Below, piece after piece: positions 53,750 to 60,769 of a DNA stretch of 64,000 nt. Numbering within the stretch: position 1 is the stretch's first letter; each line of letters starts with the position of its first letter. The stretch is taken from positions 5,512,001-5,576,000 of the forward strand of contig NZ_CM125436.1 in the NCBI RefSeq assembly GCF_052072235.1, given 5' to 3'. This DNA is from Brevibacillus_D fluminis_A (GTDB lineage Bacteria; Bacillota; Bacilli; Brevibacillales; Brevibacillaceae). Made by a program: the position numbers and the translations under genes. The notes beneath the pieces are model-generated. The model was given only the letters and a program-made list of their open reading frames with translations, ran no database searches and was not told where the DNA came from.

Positions 53750-54415
53750 CTATCGATAATATAGTATTGAAATTTGAATAAAAACGTATATTCCGTTATT
53801 AATGTCAGCGCCGGGATTTTTTTGACCCACCTGTGCGCTTGGCGTCGAATAGATTCCGGTTTTTAGTTTTTCTTTGAGTCGGTAGCTGTTCCCTCGGATG
53901 TTCACGACGTGGGAGTGATGTAATAAGCGATCCAGAATAGCTGTTGCAAGAACGGGATCACCCATGAGTTCGCCCCACTCACTGAAGCTCTTATTGCTAG
54001 TCAGAAGCATGCTTCCTTTCTCGTAGCGTACACAAACCAACTGAAAAAACAGGTTCGCGGCAAGTGGATCGAGGGGGAGGTAGCCCACCTCATCCACGAT
54101 GAGGATGCGTGGACGGAGATATACCCTCAATCGCTTATCCAGGCGATTCTCTTCGTAAGCTTTCCGCAAATCGCCCACGAGCTGTGCGAGTGAGACAAAA
54201 TAGACAGGTAATCCTTGTCCAATGGCCTCCATGGCAATGGCAACCGCTAAATGCGTTTTGCCCACGCCAGGAGGACCGAGAAACAGCACATTTTCTTGCC
54301 TCCCAACGAACGTCAGCGCCTTCAATTCACGTATCAGTCGCTCATCAATTCCCGGTTAAAAGGAGAAGTCAAACTCGTTTAGCGTGCGCCGATAAGACAG
54401 GTGGGACAGCTTCAT
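53750..54415 (-). pseudogene. istB: IS21-family istB (helper ATPase) remnant with nonsense codon
   Basis: The translated sequence has the IstB pattern: MKLSHLSYRRTLNEFDFSF, then a TAA where related proteins have Gln, then PGIDERLIRELK in the same frame. Walker A (GPPGVGKTH), Walker B (ILIVDEVGYLPLDP) and NIRGNSYRLKEKLK follow. A single C-to-T change explains the stop. No istA is present and I identified no matched terminal repeats, so the element is dead. Confidence 0.88.
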
Positions 54416-54491
54416 GCGAACTTCAACGTGTTATGCAGCAGTTTCCAGCCGTTTCTTCTGTCAGAGGGGTTCCAAAAAACCTGACCTCCTA
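54416..54491 (-). pseudogene. Truncated paralogue of the gene at 55049-55258
   Basis: The minus-strand translation FWNPSDRRNGWKLLHNTLKF lines up with FWDTLDRRNGWKLQKNIITE of the intact gene. The remainder is replaced by the istB remnant, so the IS21 element probably inserted here. Confidence 0.6.
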
Positions 54492-54537
54492 ATGATTTTT
54501 TCGGTACACTTTACGCTACTTTCAGTCGTTTTCTTGT

Positions 54538-54966
54538 TCAGGGTATCTTGGCTGATCGGAATGGATTATCCAATTGAACGTAAAAAGGCTCAGCCAACTG
54601 ACTGACCCATCCGAGAGCTGCTTGAATCTCTCCCGGCCCCTCATCTTCCCACACATCCTCCCAGACCAAATCAACGGTTCCTGTCTCTTGCGGGAGGTTT
54701 ACGTAGATATCAATGCCATTGACCAGACCTGACTGCTTCCTTTTCAAAACCATTCTTACAATGTGTGTTGGCAAACCTACTTCCCCGTAAGACCGCCTAC
54801 TCTCGTCGTCTTCCTTGTAAGAAAGCATTGGAGAACTTTTTTCAATATCAGCAAACGATTGAACAGAAAAAGCCAAGATCCACAGATCCTGATACGAATC
54901 TTCGCCTGCCTTCATCGTAGTCCCTAATTTCATCATGTTCAAGAGCAGCTTGTTAGTTAGATTCAT
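54538..54966 (-). CDS. Hypothetical protein
   Basis: This 142-residue protein starts MNLTNKLLLNMMKLGTTMKAGED behind GGGGAGG. It is mixed alpha/beta with an acidic C-terminal half (VDLVWEDVWEDEGPGEIQAAL) and has no signal peptide. I do not recognise the family. A longer in-frame opening upstream has no SD and would overlap the next gene in another frame. Confidence 0.6.
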   Translation of the reverse strand: MNLTNKLLLNMMKLGTTMKAGEDSYQDLWILAFSVQSFADIEKSSPMLSYKEDDESRRSYGEVGLPTHIVRMVLKRKQSGLVNGIDIYVNLPQETGTVDLVWEDVWEDEGPGEIQAALGWVSQLAEPFYVQLDNPFRSAKIP

Positions 54967-55048
54967 TGGATGCCTCCCCGTATATATTTTCCTTTTCCCC
55001 CTGAAACGCAAAGATGCCCCGCAGCCATTTGATGTACGCAGGGCGGTG

Positions 55049-55258
55049 TTACTCACTACTTCCAGACATGAACTTCCGAAAGGCATGACACATCTCGACC
55101 TCATCGTTACTCCATGCCTGACGGACATTCTCAGGGTCAAGGATGCGGTAGTGCTCGGTGATGATGTTCTTTTGAAGTTTCCAGCCATTTCTCCTGTCCA
55201 ATGTGTCCCAGAAAAAGCTGTCTCCTATTGTTTTGGTGGGTAGGGTCGGGAAAAGCAT
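55049..55258 (-). CDS. Small hypothetical protein
   Basis: This 69-residue protein starts MLFPTLPTKTIGDSFFWDT behind AAAGGAGTGG. Conserved-looking segments are DRRNGWKLQKN and EHYRILDPENVRQAW. A truncated copy (54416-54491) and a relic of its start (near 52741-52765) show that the gene has been copied locally. Function unknown. Confidence 0.6.
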   Translation of the reverse strand: MLFPTLPTKTIGDSFFWDTLDRRNGWKLQKNIITEHYRILDPENVRQAWSNDEVEMCHAFRKFMSGSSE

Positions 55259-55290
55259 GTACACCCACTCCTTTGACTATTTTTGAAAGC

Positions 55291-55326
55291 AAAAATGCCC
55301 TGCATCCATTGATTGGAGACAGGGCC
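55291..55326 (-). terminator. Terminator of Rpn gene at 55352
   Basis: A variant of the array terminator, with stem GCCCTGTCTCC / GGATGCAGGGC and T-rich flank. Confidence 0.7.
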
Positions 55327-55351
55327 GTTTGTGATTCTAGTTGAGCTTTAG

Positions 55352-56179
55352 TTAGTGAAGCTGCTTTTTCAGTTTCTCGATTTCTTCTAAGGGAAGTTTG
55401 GTTAGTTTGGCAACTCGTGCTGCACTGTCGCCTTCAGCAAGCATCTCTCTAGCGATTTCCATTGCTTTCTCTTCCTTTGCTCCTTGGATCATGTTAGCCT
55501 CATCTTTCAACGCTTTCTCCCGCATTTCGTACAGCCTGCGAGCCTCGGCATCCTGATTCAAAAACTCAAGCACATTGACCGCCTTACGAATCGTCGGTTC
55601 GCTCATCGCCAATTCCTCCAGTTTTGCTTCGCTTTCAGCTTTCAGGAACAACAGCCACTTCACCAGCAGATCACTGGTTTCCTGATGCTCGAATCCAAGC
55701 TTCGGCAGCTCAAGAAAATGAATTTCCAGATTGTCAGTCAAGACAAAGTTCTCTGTATCTTCCCTCAGACGAAAAACACTGTGATAGCTCTTGGATGGCA
55801 GATAGGAGAAATCCATAATGCTGATCGTGATCGTCTTTTTGAGGTTCCGGTATGGTTCACCTTCTGATAGTTGCCCTTCGAACATCTTCGCCCAGTAGTA
55901 CAGGGAGCGTTTCTCTATGTCGTACTTGTTGTGCAGCTGTACTTCGATGTTGATCTGTTCGCCGGTTTTCGTTTTCGCCCTTACATCGAGGATGGATGCT
56001 TTGTCTCCCACCTGATCTGCGTTGATGTGCGGGTCAACCAGCATGATCTCCTTTAGCTGATTTCCTTCCTCTGGCTTTAACGTCGCGTTGAGGAAAGACA
56101 ACAACAGATCTTTGTTTTCCTCGGTGCCAAAAATCCGTTTGAACACGAAATCGACAATTGGATTCATCCGCTTGGCCAC
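55352..56179 (-). CDS. Rpn-family nuclease, third full copy
   Basis: This 275-residue protein is nearly identical to the array copies over the first 210 residues. The AEGR/TEGER tract is absent and replaced by AKEEKAMEIAREML. The catalytic Asp (ILDVRAK) and EVQL are intact. A promoter with extended -10 (TGGTATAAT) lies upstream. It is separated from the main array by the istB remnant and the hypothetical genes. Confidence 0.87.
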   Translation of the reverse strand: MAKRMNPIVDFVFKRIFGTEENKDLLLSFLNATLKPEEGNQLKEIMLVDPHINADQVGDKASILDVRAKTKTGEQINIEVQLHNKYDIEKRSLYYWAKMFEGQLSEGEPYRNLKKTITISIMDFSYLPSKSYHSVFRLREDTENFVLTDNLEIHFLELPKLGFEHQETSDLLVKWLLFLKAESEAKLEELAMSEPTIRKAVNVLEFLNQDAEARRLYEMREKALKDEANMIQGAKEEKAMEIAREMLAEGDSAARVAKLTKLPLEEIEKLKKQLH

Positions 56180-56261
56180 GCCATCACTCTCCCTTACCCG
56201 TTCGTGGTCTGTACTTCCATTATACCACCGGAATGCTGTTCAGACACTTTCCACGAGAACC

Positions 56262-56371
56262 TCCTTTCCTGGCTCAAAAACTCCAGCACATTAACCGCCT
56301 TGCGAATCGTCGGTTCGCTCATCGCCAATTCCTCCAGTTTCGTTTCGCTCTCGGCTCTCGGGAACAACAAC
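56262..56371 (-). pseudogene. Short Rpn-family gene remnant
   Basis: About 35 codons matching the KLEELAMSEPTIRKAVNVLE region of the Rpn genes are fused to the dispersed repeat at the same point (before WLLFLK) as the fragment at 52308. Confidence 0.8.
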
Positions 56372-56378
56372 TATTTTC

Positions 56379-56432
56379 TTTGGTAATTAACAGTTTTTAT
56401 GATGGGGGTGGGCAGGGATTGGGGAAGGTGGA
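56379..56432 (+). repeat. Dispersed direct repeat, copy 3 (diverged)
   Basis: About 85-90 percent identical by eye to the copies at 49018 and 52654. It again abuts an Rpn fragment. Confidence 0.75.
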
Positions 56433-56448
56433 GGGGATGTAGCACATG

Positions 56449-56486
56449 GAAAAGAGCCTGTTTCCAACAAAACAGGCTCTTTTTGC
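56449..56486 (-). terminator. Terminator of ex​on cassette C
   Basis: A perfect stem AAAGAGCCTGTTT / AAACAGGCTCTTT with a short loop and TTTT on the minus strand, 15 bp after the stop of the 3' exon. Confidence 0.9.
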
Positions 56487-56500
56487 AAATCTAGCTTTTA

Positions 56501-57675
56501 TTAGTTACCCGACGATACAATCACAGTTTTTGCACCACTGAAGCAATAAGCATTATCCTCGGTGTCCAATGTCAGTACAAATGGAACGTATTGCACGTCA
56601 GTTTCCAGAGCGTTTCCATCTACCGTTTTTGTAAGAGATGTACCAATCGCAGTCGCTACCCCATCGTCACTTGGGGTCATCTCGACTTTCTTCACCTTGC
56701 CATCACTAATTAATGTTTCCAGTCTCTGCTCATACGTATCCCCGCTGACATTATCGAGAGCATTGTATACTCCTCTATAATTTTGGTTAGCAGGAAGGAA
56801 TCCAATATAGTATGCCGCGATGCCGAGGGCGGTATCATTGTTTACCTGATCAAATCCAAATTCAACGTCCTCAAGTTGACCCGCAACGTTCACGTAAGGA
56901 TTGGTTGCCCCACTAACAAAACGATCTTTCACGGGAATATTCGATTGCTGGCCATTCGTATTCCCGGCGGCATCTGCCACCAAACCGCCAGCGATCTCCA
57001 TATCGTTGGTCGTGTAGTTATCTGCTACTGCTGCAATCCCCAGACGAATATACGCAGGATAGTCCGACACCGCTGCCGCGCTATTCACCGTCAAACCGGT
57101 CCCGTTAATACCTCCTGCCAGGTTTGGCCAGTTGTAACCAGGTGCGACGCCGATTGGTTCACTGAATCGAACAAACATGGTTGTTGCGCTTCCAGTATAC
57201 CCATATACCACAACGGGTGCCGCTTTATCCGTCTCTGCCAGGTCAGCAGTCGCTACAGCTCCCAACGGCGTACCCACGATGTCCGTAATCGAGTTCGCAT
57301 CGACTCCCGATACCGTAATGTCACCCGCAACCGCGCTTGTTCCTTCAACCCCTGCTTTCACTGCAATCGTAACATATTCGTCGTTCGCTACTCGCGGATC
57401 AATTTCATTCGCGACGGTAAAGCTCGACCCGCTTTGGCCTGCACTTGTCACCGCATCCACAATATCAGCTGCGGTATCGCCAATCTTGATTTTTCCACTT
57501 GCGATCGCCGCTCTGACAGTCGAATCTTTCACAGCATGGTTGAATTTCAAGACTACCTCATCAATGTTCCCATCCTGTCCTGCATGTGCAGAGGCTCCGT
57601 CTCCATTGGAGAGAGCTTGATTCCGCACATCAAACAAGTAAGCATCCACAACCGTCAAAGGTCCTAAATTGCTAT
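56501..57675 (-). CDS. Alternative S-layer 3' exon C (about 390 residues)
   Basis: This is an open frame without a credible start or SD, beginning exactly at the end of intron domain 6. The first residues are SNLGPLTVVDAYLFDVRNQAL. The sequence is Asp/Ala/Val/Gly-rich beta-type (DEVVLKFNHAVKDSTVRAAI; APVVVYGYTGSATTMFVRFSEPIG), like S-layer and SbsA Ig-like domains, and it ends VIVSSGN. In-frame joining to the S-layer 5' exon (60770) would replace that protein's last six residues with this domain. An independent gene starting at a TTG (57658) cannot be excluded but lacks an SD. Confidence 0.75.
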
Positions 57676-57806
57676 TCTCGCCTTATACCGCTTGAATTTC
57701 GGCTTTCGAGTCGAGCCTACACCGTACGGGCGCCTTTCAGCGCATACGGCGTTCCGTCAATGGTAGAATTCTTGTCCTCCGTTCATGATGTATCTTATTT
57801 CCCCAA
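57676..57806 (-). ncRNA. Group II intron 3' part, cassette C (D4 3' strand, D5, D6)
   Basis: In order on the minus strand: TTGGGGAAATAAG (57794-57806, perfect complement of the D4 5' strand at 60114-60126); CTACCATTG (57758-57766, pairs with 60143-60151, one mismatch); a 34-nt domain 5 (57719-57752) with GAAA tetraloop, 2-nt CC bulge and CGC triad; and domain 6 (57677-57715, basal CTCGAC / GGCGAG). Relative to cassettes A and B, D5 shows two compensatory pair changes (G-C to A-U, A-U to C-G). Upstream, 57827-57844 repeats an 18-nt motif also found before cassette A. Confidence 0.85.
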
Positions 57807-57870
57807 TACGATCATACTACCGAGGCACTAAACAAATACTGAACAATCGTTTTTTTGTGGAACCTTTCTC

Positions 57871-57901
57871 AAAAAAAACCCGCAATACATGGTCGCAGGC
57901 T
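57871..57901 (-). terminator. Terminator of exon cassette B
   Basis: A stem CCTGCGA / TTGCGGG (two G-U pairs) is followed by eight T on the minus strand, about 35 bp after the stop of exon B and before cassette C. Confidence 0.8.
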
Positions 57902-57936
57902 GAAGCAGAGCTTTCCAACTATGGAGTTCGTTCCAA

Positions 57937-58460
57937 CTATAACTCGCTTTGCGTAGGAATATTTCGCGTAACCGTGATCGTCGGCGCATCTTGAGTCGGG
58001 TTCTTCAGTTCCAAACGAACCTCGTACATCGTGCCCAACGTTAATCCGGTAAACTCATAAGAAGTAGCGTTGCTTCCGATCCTCCCCTGATCAACATCAT
58101 CCAAATAGACATGGACGTCCTGGTACCCGGCAGAATTACTCCACGAGATGGACATCCGATCTAACGTAGAGGTCGGGGCCAAATCCATGACAGGCAACCG
58201 GACTCTCACACTCTCGCCTTTGTTCGGCTCCTTACTGGTAAGGTAGACATCCGTTACACTGCCAAAACCATTTGTGACCGTGATCGAGACAGGCCCTACG
58301 GCACTTCCTTGGGTAGCGGTAGCAATGATGTTTCCGTTTGTTGGTGCATCGTAAACATTTATAACAGCATTGGCAGGGACGTTTGCGATGTCCAGGGTAT
58401 CATCGCCAGCAGCATTGTCTGTAATCGCAATCGATGCTTTGGTTGGTGCTGAACTGCTAT
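57937..58460 (-). CDS. Alternative S-layer 3' exon B (about 174 residues)
   Basis: An open frame starts at the end of domain 6 with SSSAPTKASIAITDNAAGD. It has no SD and no good start. Two beta domains are suggested: the first Ala/Asn/Thr-rich, the second fibronectin-like (STLDRMSISWSNSAGYQDVHVYLDD ... SYEFTGLTLGTMYEVRLELKN). It ends NIPTQSEL. Its phase relative to the intron end equals that of exons A and C, as required for joining to the same 5' exon. Confidence 0.75.
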
Positions 58461-58595
58461 TCCTGCCTAATCTGCAATTTCCTCCGACAGAGCATCGAGA
58501 TTTTGGCAGGTCTACACCGTGCGGGCGACTTTCATCGCACACGGCGTGCCATCAATTGTAGAAACATTTCCTATTTCCCCAACCCCAGTATATCA
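58461..58595 (-). ncRNA. Group II intron 3' part, cassette B, with extended -10
   Basis: D4 3' strand TTGGGGAAATAGG (58570-58582, 13 pairs with one G-U); CTACAATTG (58553-58561, nine pairs with 60143-60151); domain 5 of 34 nt (58514-58547); domain 6 (58462-58510) with basal CCTGCC / GGCAGG, inner AATCT / AGATT and an unpaired A before GGCAGG (branch-point candidate). An extended -10 (TGATATACT, 58587-58595) lies just upstream and could start a separate RNA. Confidence 0.85.
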
Positions 58596-58685
58596 CAAAT
58601 GGAGAATGCTTATAGTTTCAGCATTTTTAGCAATTCGGCACCTGACGTTTACAAGAAACCAATTTTCAAACTTCTATATCTACGA

Positions 58686-58711
58686 CAAAAAAGCCTACCC
58701 CGACAAGGCAG
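58686..58711 (-). terminator. Terminator after the GNAT gene
   Basis: A GCCT...AGGC hairpin is followed by TTTTTT on the minus strand, 35 bp after the gene's stop. Confidence 0.65.
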
Positions 58712-58745
58712 ACCCATCAAATGATATACCATTTCCATCCTCATA

Positions 58746-59642
58746 CTAGTAAACTTTCTCGGAAACACGTAACACTTTTTTCCCAATAACAAGATGGGCT
58801 AAGCGTTTTCTAACAAAGTCGGACATCGCGATATTTTCTCGATCAATCGAAAACATAGCGTACGCGAATCCTCCCTCTGAAGCCCTTTTTAAGCCTATCC
58901 CCAGAAGGCTGATTCCTCTTCCCAATTGCCGATATTGCTGACGAACAAATAAAACTTTGTAATAAATCATGTTTCGCGCAACTCGCTGTGCAATTAACCA
59001 TCCAATAATATTTTCCTTGTACCGAAGAAGCAAACTAAAATGTGGATCGTTCTTATCCTCTTCAAAAAAGGGGCACAGATCAGCAGGATACCAATTCTCT
59101 TTTCCATTCTGGATAACCTGACGTTCCTCAACAGAAAGCTCTTCCCAGGGAGAAACCGAAAAACCGGACGGCAAGCGGATGGAAGGAATCCAGTTACAAT
59201 CTTCCAAATGTTCTCCAGAAAGTGTATACATTTCTACTTTTGATGTAAAGGGAGACCAGCCATTTTGCAAAAAAACAGACTCACTATCAAATTCATTTCC
59301 CGCTGATCCGGAAGGGGAAACAAGCACTTTCAAGTATTCCATTTTTATTTGATTATGCCCACGTGACAACAAAGCATGTTCTATCTGATCGAGGAGCCGC
59401 TGCTCAAGCCCCCGATTCCGATGTTCCTCTACAACATGTAAACATAAAATGGTTGGCCCCCTGCCAGAGGAGCCAACGGCAGCAACTACCAGACCCACAG
59501 GTTCATCATGAAATTCGATACCAAAACCAATCCAGTGAGCATCCGGTTTTTGAATGTACACTTTCGCTTTTCCAGAAGCAAGAGTGATGAATTTCTTTAC
59601 GGTAAGCTCCGTAATCGTTAGTAATTCATACAATGCAAACAC
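58746..59642 (-). CDS. Tandem-GNAT acetyltransferase-like protein
   Basis: This protein of about 298 residues has two GNAT-type halves. The N-terminal half contains GLVVAAVGSSGRGPTILCLHVVEEHRNRGLEQRLLDQIE (acetyl-CoA loop R/Q-x-x-G-like HRNRGLEQ). The C-terminal half contains ENIIGWLIAQRV ... FVRQQYRQLGRGISLLGIGL. The start is GTG (59642) with AGGGAACAGG upstream. It stands between cassettes A and B, with terminators on both sides, and is unrelated to S-layer function as far as I can see. The substrate is unknown. Confidence 0.75.
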   Translation of the reverse strand: MFALYELLTITELTVKKFITLASGKAKVYIQKPDAHWIGFGIEFHDEPVGLVVAAVGSSGRGPTILCLHVVEEHRNRGLEQRLLDQIEHALLSRGHNQIKMEYLKVLVSPSGSAGNEFDSESVFLQNGWSPFTSKVEMYTLSGEHLEDCNWIPSIRLPSGFSVSPWEELSVEERQVIQNGKENWYPADLCPFFEEDKNDPHFSLLLRYKENIIGWLIAQRVARNMIYYKVLFVRQQYRQLGRGISLLGIGLKRASEGGFAYAMFSIDRENIAMSDFVRKRLAHLVIGKKVLRVSEKVY

Positions 59643-59664
59643 CCTGTTCCCTGAGTGATCTTTA

Positions 59665-59701
59665 AAGAAAGAAAGAAAGGGATTCTTAAACAGAATCCCC
59701 T
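59665..59701 (-). terminator. Terminator of exon cassette A
   Basis: A stem GGGATTC / GAATCCC with a 7-nt loop is followed by TTTCTTTCTTTC on the minus strand, 50 bp after the exon A stop. Confidence 0.7.
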
Positions 59702-59749
59702 AAAACATAAAAATGTTCAACACCGCATACTTAGTTAAACTGAAATTGT

Positions 59750-59850
59750 TTACATGAACTCGAATGAGTCAGTGTCGGGATTATACATGACATTCATTGA
59801 ATCAACATCGCTATCCACAGGCACATGTTCGGTCATTCCCTGTTTGCTTT
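59750..59850 (-). CDS. Alternative S-layer 3' exon A (short acidic tail, 32 residues)
   Basis: From the end of domain 6 the frame reads SKQGMTEHVPVDSDVDSMNV then MYNPDTDSFEFM and stop. It has no SD or start of its own. It is in the same phase as exons B and C. Joining to the S-layer 5' exon would add an acidic, Met-rich tail of about 33 residues in place of the six-residue unspliced end. I treat it as coding because its frame agrees with the other two exons; by itself it would be too short to call. Confidence 0.6.
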
Positions 59851-59989
59851 TCTTGGCTACTCTTCGTTTATCAAAGATTTTCGCCAAGCCTACACCGTGC
59901 GGGCGACTTTCATCGCACACGGCGTGCCATCAATTGTAGTAATCCTCTGTAACCTTTAAAATCAGTTCACTAACTCCTTATTTCCCCAA
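59851..59989 (-). ncRNA. Group II intron 3' part, cassette A (D4 3' strand, D5, D6)
   Basis: D4 3' strand TTGGGGAAATAAG (59977-59989, perfect 13-bp complement of 60114-60126); CTACAATTG (59931-59939); domain 5 (59892-59925, 34 nt, GAAA tetraloop, CC bulge, CGC triad); domain 6 (59852-59888, basal CTTGGC / GCCAAG, inner TCTT / AAGA, unpaired A before GCCAAG). The D6 basal helix sequence differs from cassettes B and C while pairing is kept. The 18-nt upstream motif at 60009-60026 matches 57827-57844 with one mismatch. Confidence 0.87.
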
Positions 59990-60046
59990 CTTCATGATAC
60001 CAACCCATACTAAACAAATTCTGAACGGTCAGCATTCAATTGTTCA

Positions 60047-60095
60047 CACAAAAACGGTAGCCAACGAGACATTCATCTACATTGACTACCGTTTT
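60047..60095 (-). terminator. Terminator inside or after intron domain 4 (end of 5' half)
   Basis: A 10-bp stem AAAACGGTAG / CTACCGTTTT with a 25-nt loop is followed by TTTTTGTGTG on the minus strand. It lies between the D4 5' strand and cassette A, so it would end the RNA carrying the S-layer 5' exon and intron domains 1-4. Confidence 0.8.
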
Positions 60096-60113
60096 CCATG
60101 TTAGACTTACTTT

Positions 60114-60769
60114 TTGGGGAAATAAGTCATGTGATTGAGATTCTACAACTGACTGGGTCCCTTCGCTCCCGCAAGTTTTCTCCTCCCTGCCTGTGTTACC
60201 ACTACAGGTTCAAACGGCATGCGATCTACACTACTACGAACCCGCCGCCATCCTACCGGCCTCACTGGCGCTAACCCGCCTCTTCCGGCAAGACTTCAAA
60301 CGTTCCACCTTGTCTATCCCTTTTTTTTGCAAGACCTTAGGTCCCCACTTTACAACCGGAGAAAAGCAGGTTTAACAGCCTGAATTGTGCCTGCTTCGTC
60401 TGTACCATTACGGGTACATCGACTGTTGCCAAACCCCTAGCATCTTACCTGGCAACAGCTATCTTCGATTGGGTCAACATGGATTCGTCGCCTGACCATA
60501 GTCTGCTTTTAAGGAGCCCCGCCTTGCATTTCAGCAAGTACGACTTCACCTGACTTCACACGCCATGTCTGGTTAGGACAAAAAGGTGGGCAGGAGGATT
60601 AGGCTCGTAAGTTATGGGCTGTTCTCACGGATTGGAATTTCACCAATCTTCTGAACAAGGTAGTTAGAGAGATCCCCAACCAAACTGGTTGGGGGATTCT
60701 CCACTTCTTTTACTCAATTGAGTTTAGGAAGTAACGTTTCGTAGTTTTATTAAGGGGCAGTAGGTGCAC
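60114..60769 (-). ncRNA. Group II intron 5' part (domains 1-3 and D4 5' strand), no intron protein
   Basis: About 650 nt without a convincing gene, rich in strong helices: GATTGG / CCAATC (near 60648-60631), CTGTTGCCA / TGGCAACAG (60459-60423), GTACC / GGTAC (60417-60402) and a hairpin at 60669-60702. Candidate EBS1 CGACGA (60485-60490, in a GGTCA / TGACC loop) pairs with IBS1 TCGTTG (60770-60775). Candidate EBS2 TACTT (60536-60540) pairs with AAGTA (60777-60781). The proposed intron start is GTGCA (60769), 4 of 5 matches to GUGYG. D4 5' strands are CAGTTGTAG (60143-60151) and CTTATTTCCCCAA (60114-60126). The exact 5' boundary is uncertain. Confidence 0.75.

Noticed and set aside
56501..57658. 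Exon C considered as an independent gene starting at a TTG
   Set aside because: No SD precedes it, the frame extends seamlessly to the end of intron domain 6, and its phase matches the other two exons. It is not fully excluded.
57719..59930. A repeated peptide reading TIDGTP-A-K-ARTV followed by a stop in all three D5 copies
   Set aside because: The frame is open only across the D5 hairpin. The base changes between copies preserve RNA pairs, not amino acids. It is better explained as intron RNA.
60669..60702. Strong hairpin after the S-layer gene considered as its terminator
   Set aside because: The 3' side is TCTCTCTAAC, not a U run. It is more likely a helix of intron domain 1, though a role as a weak terminator is not excluded.
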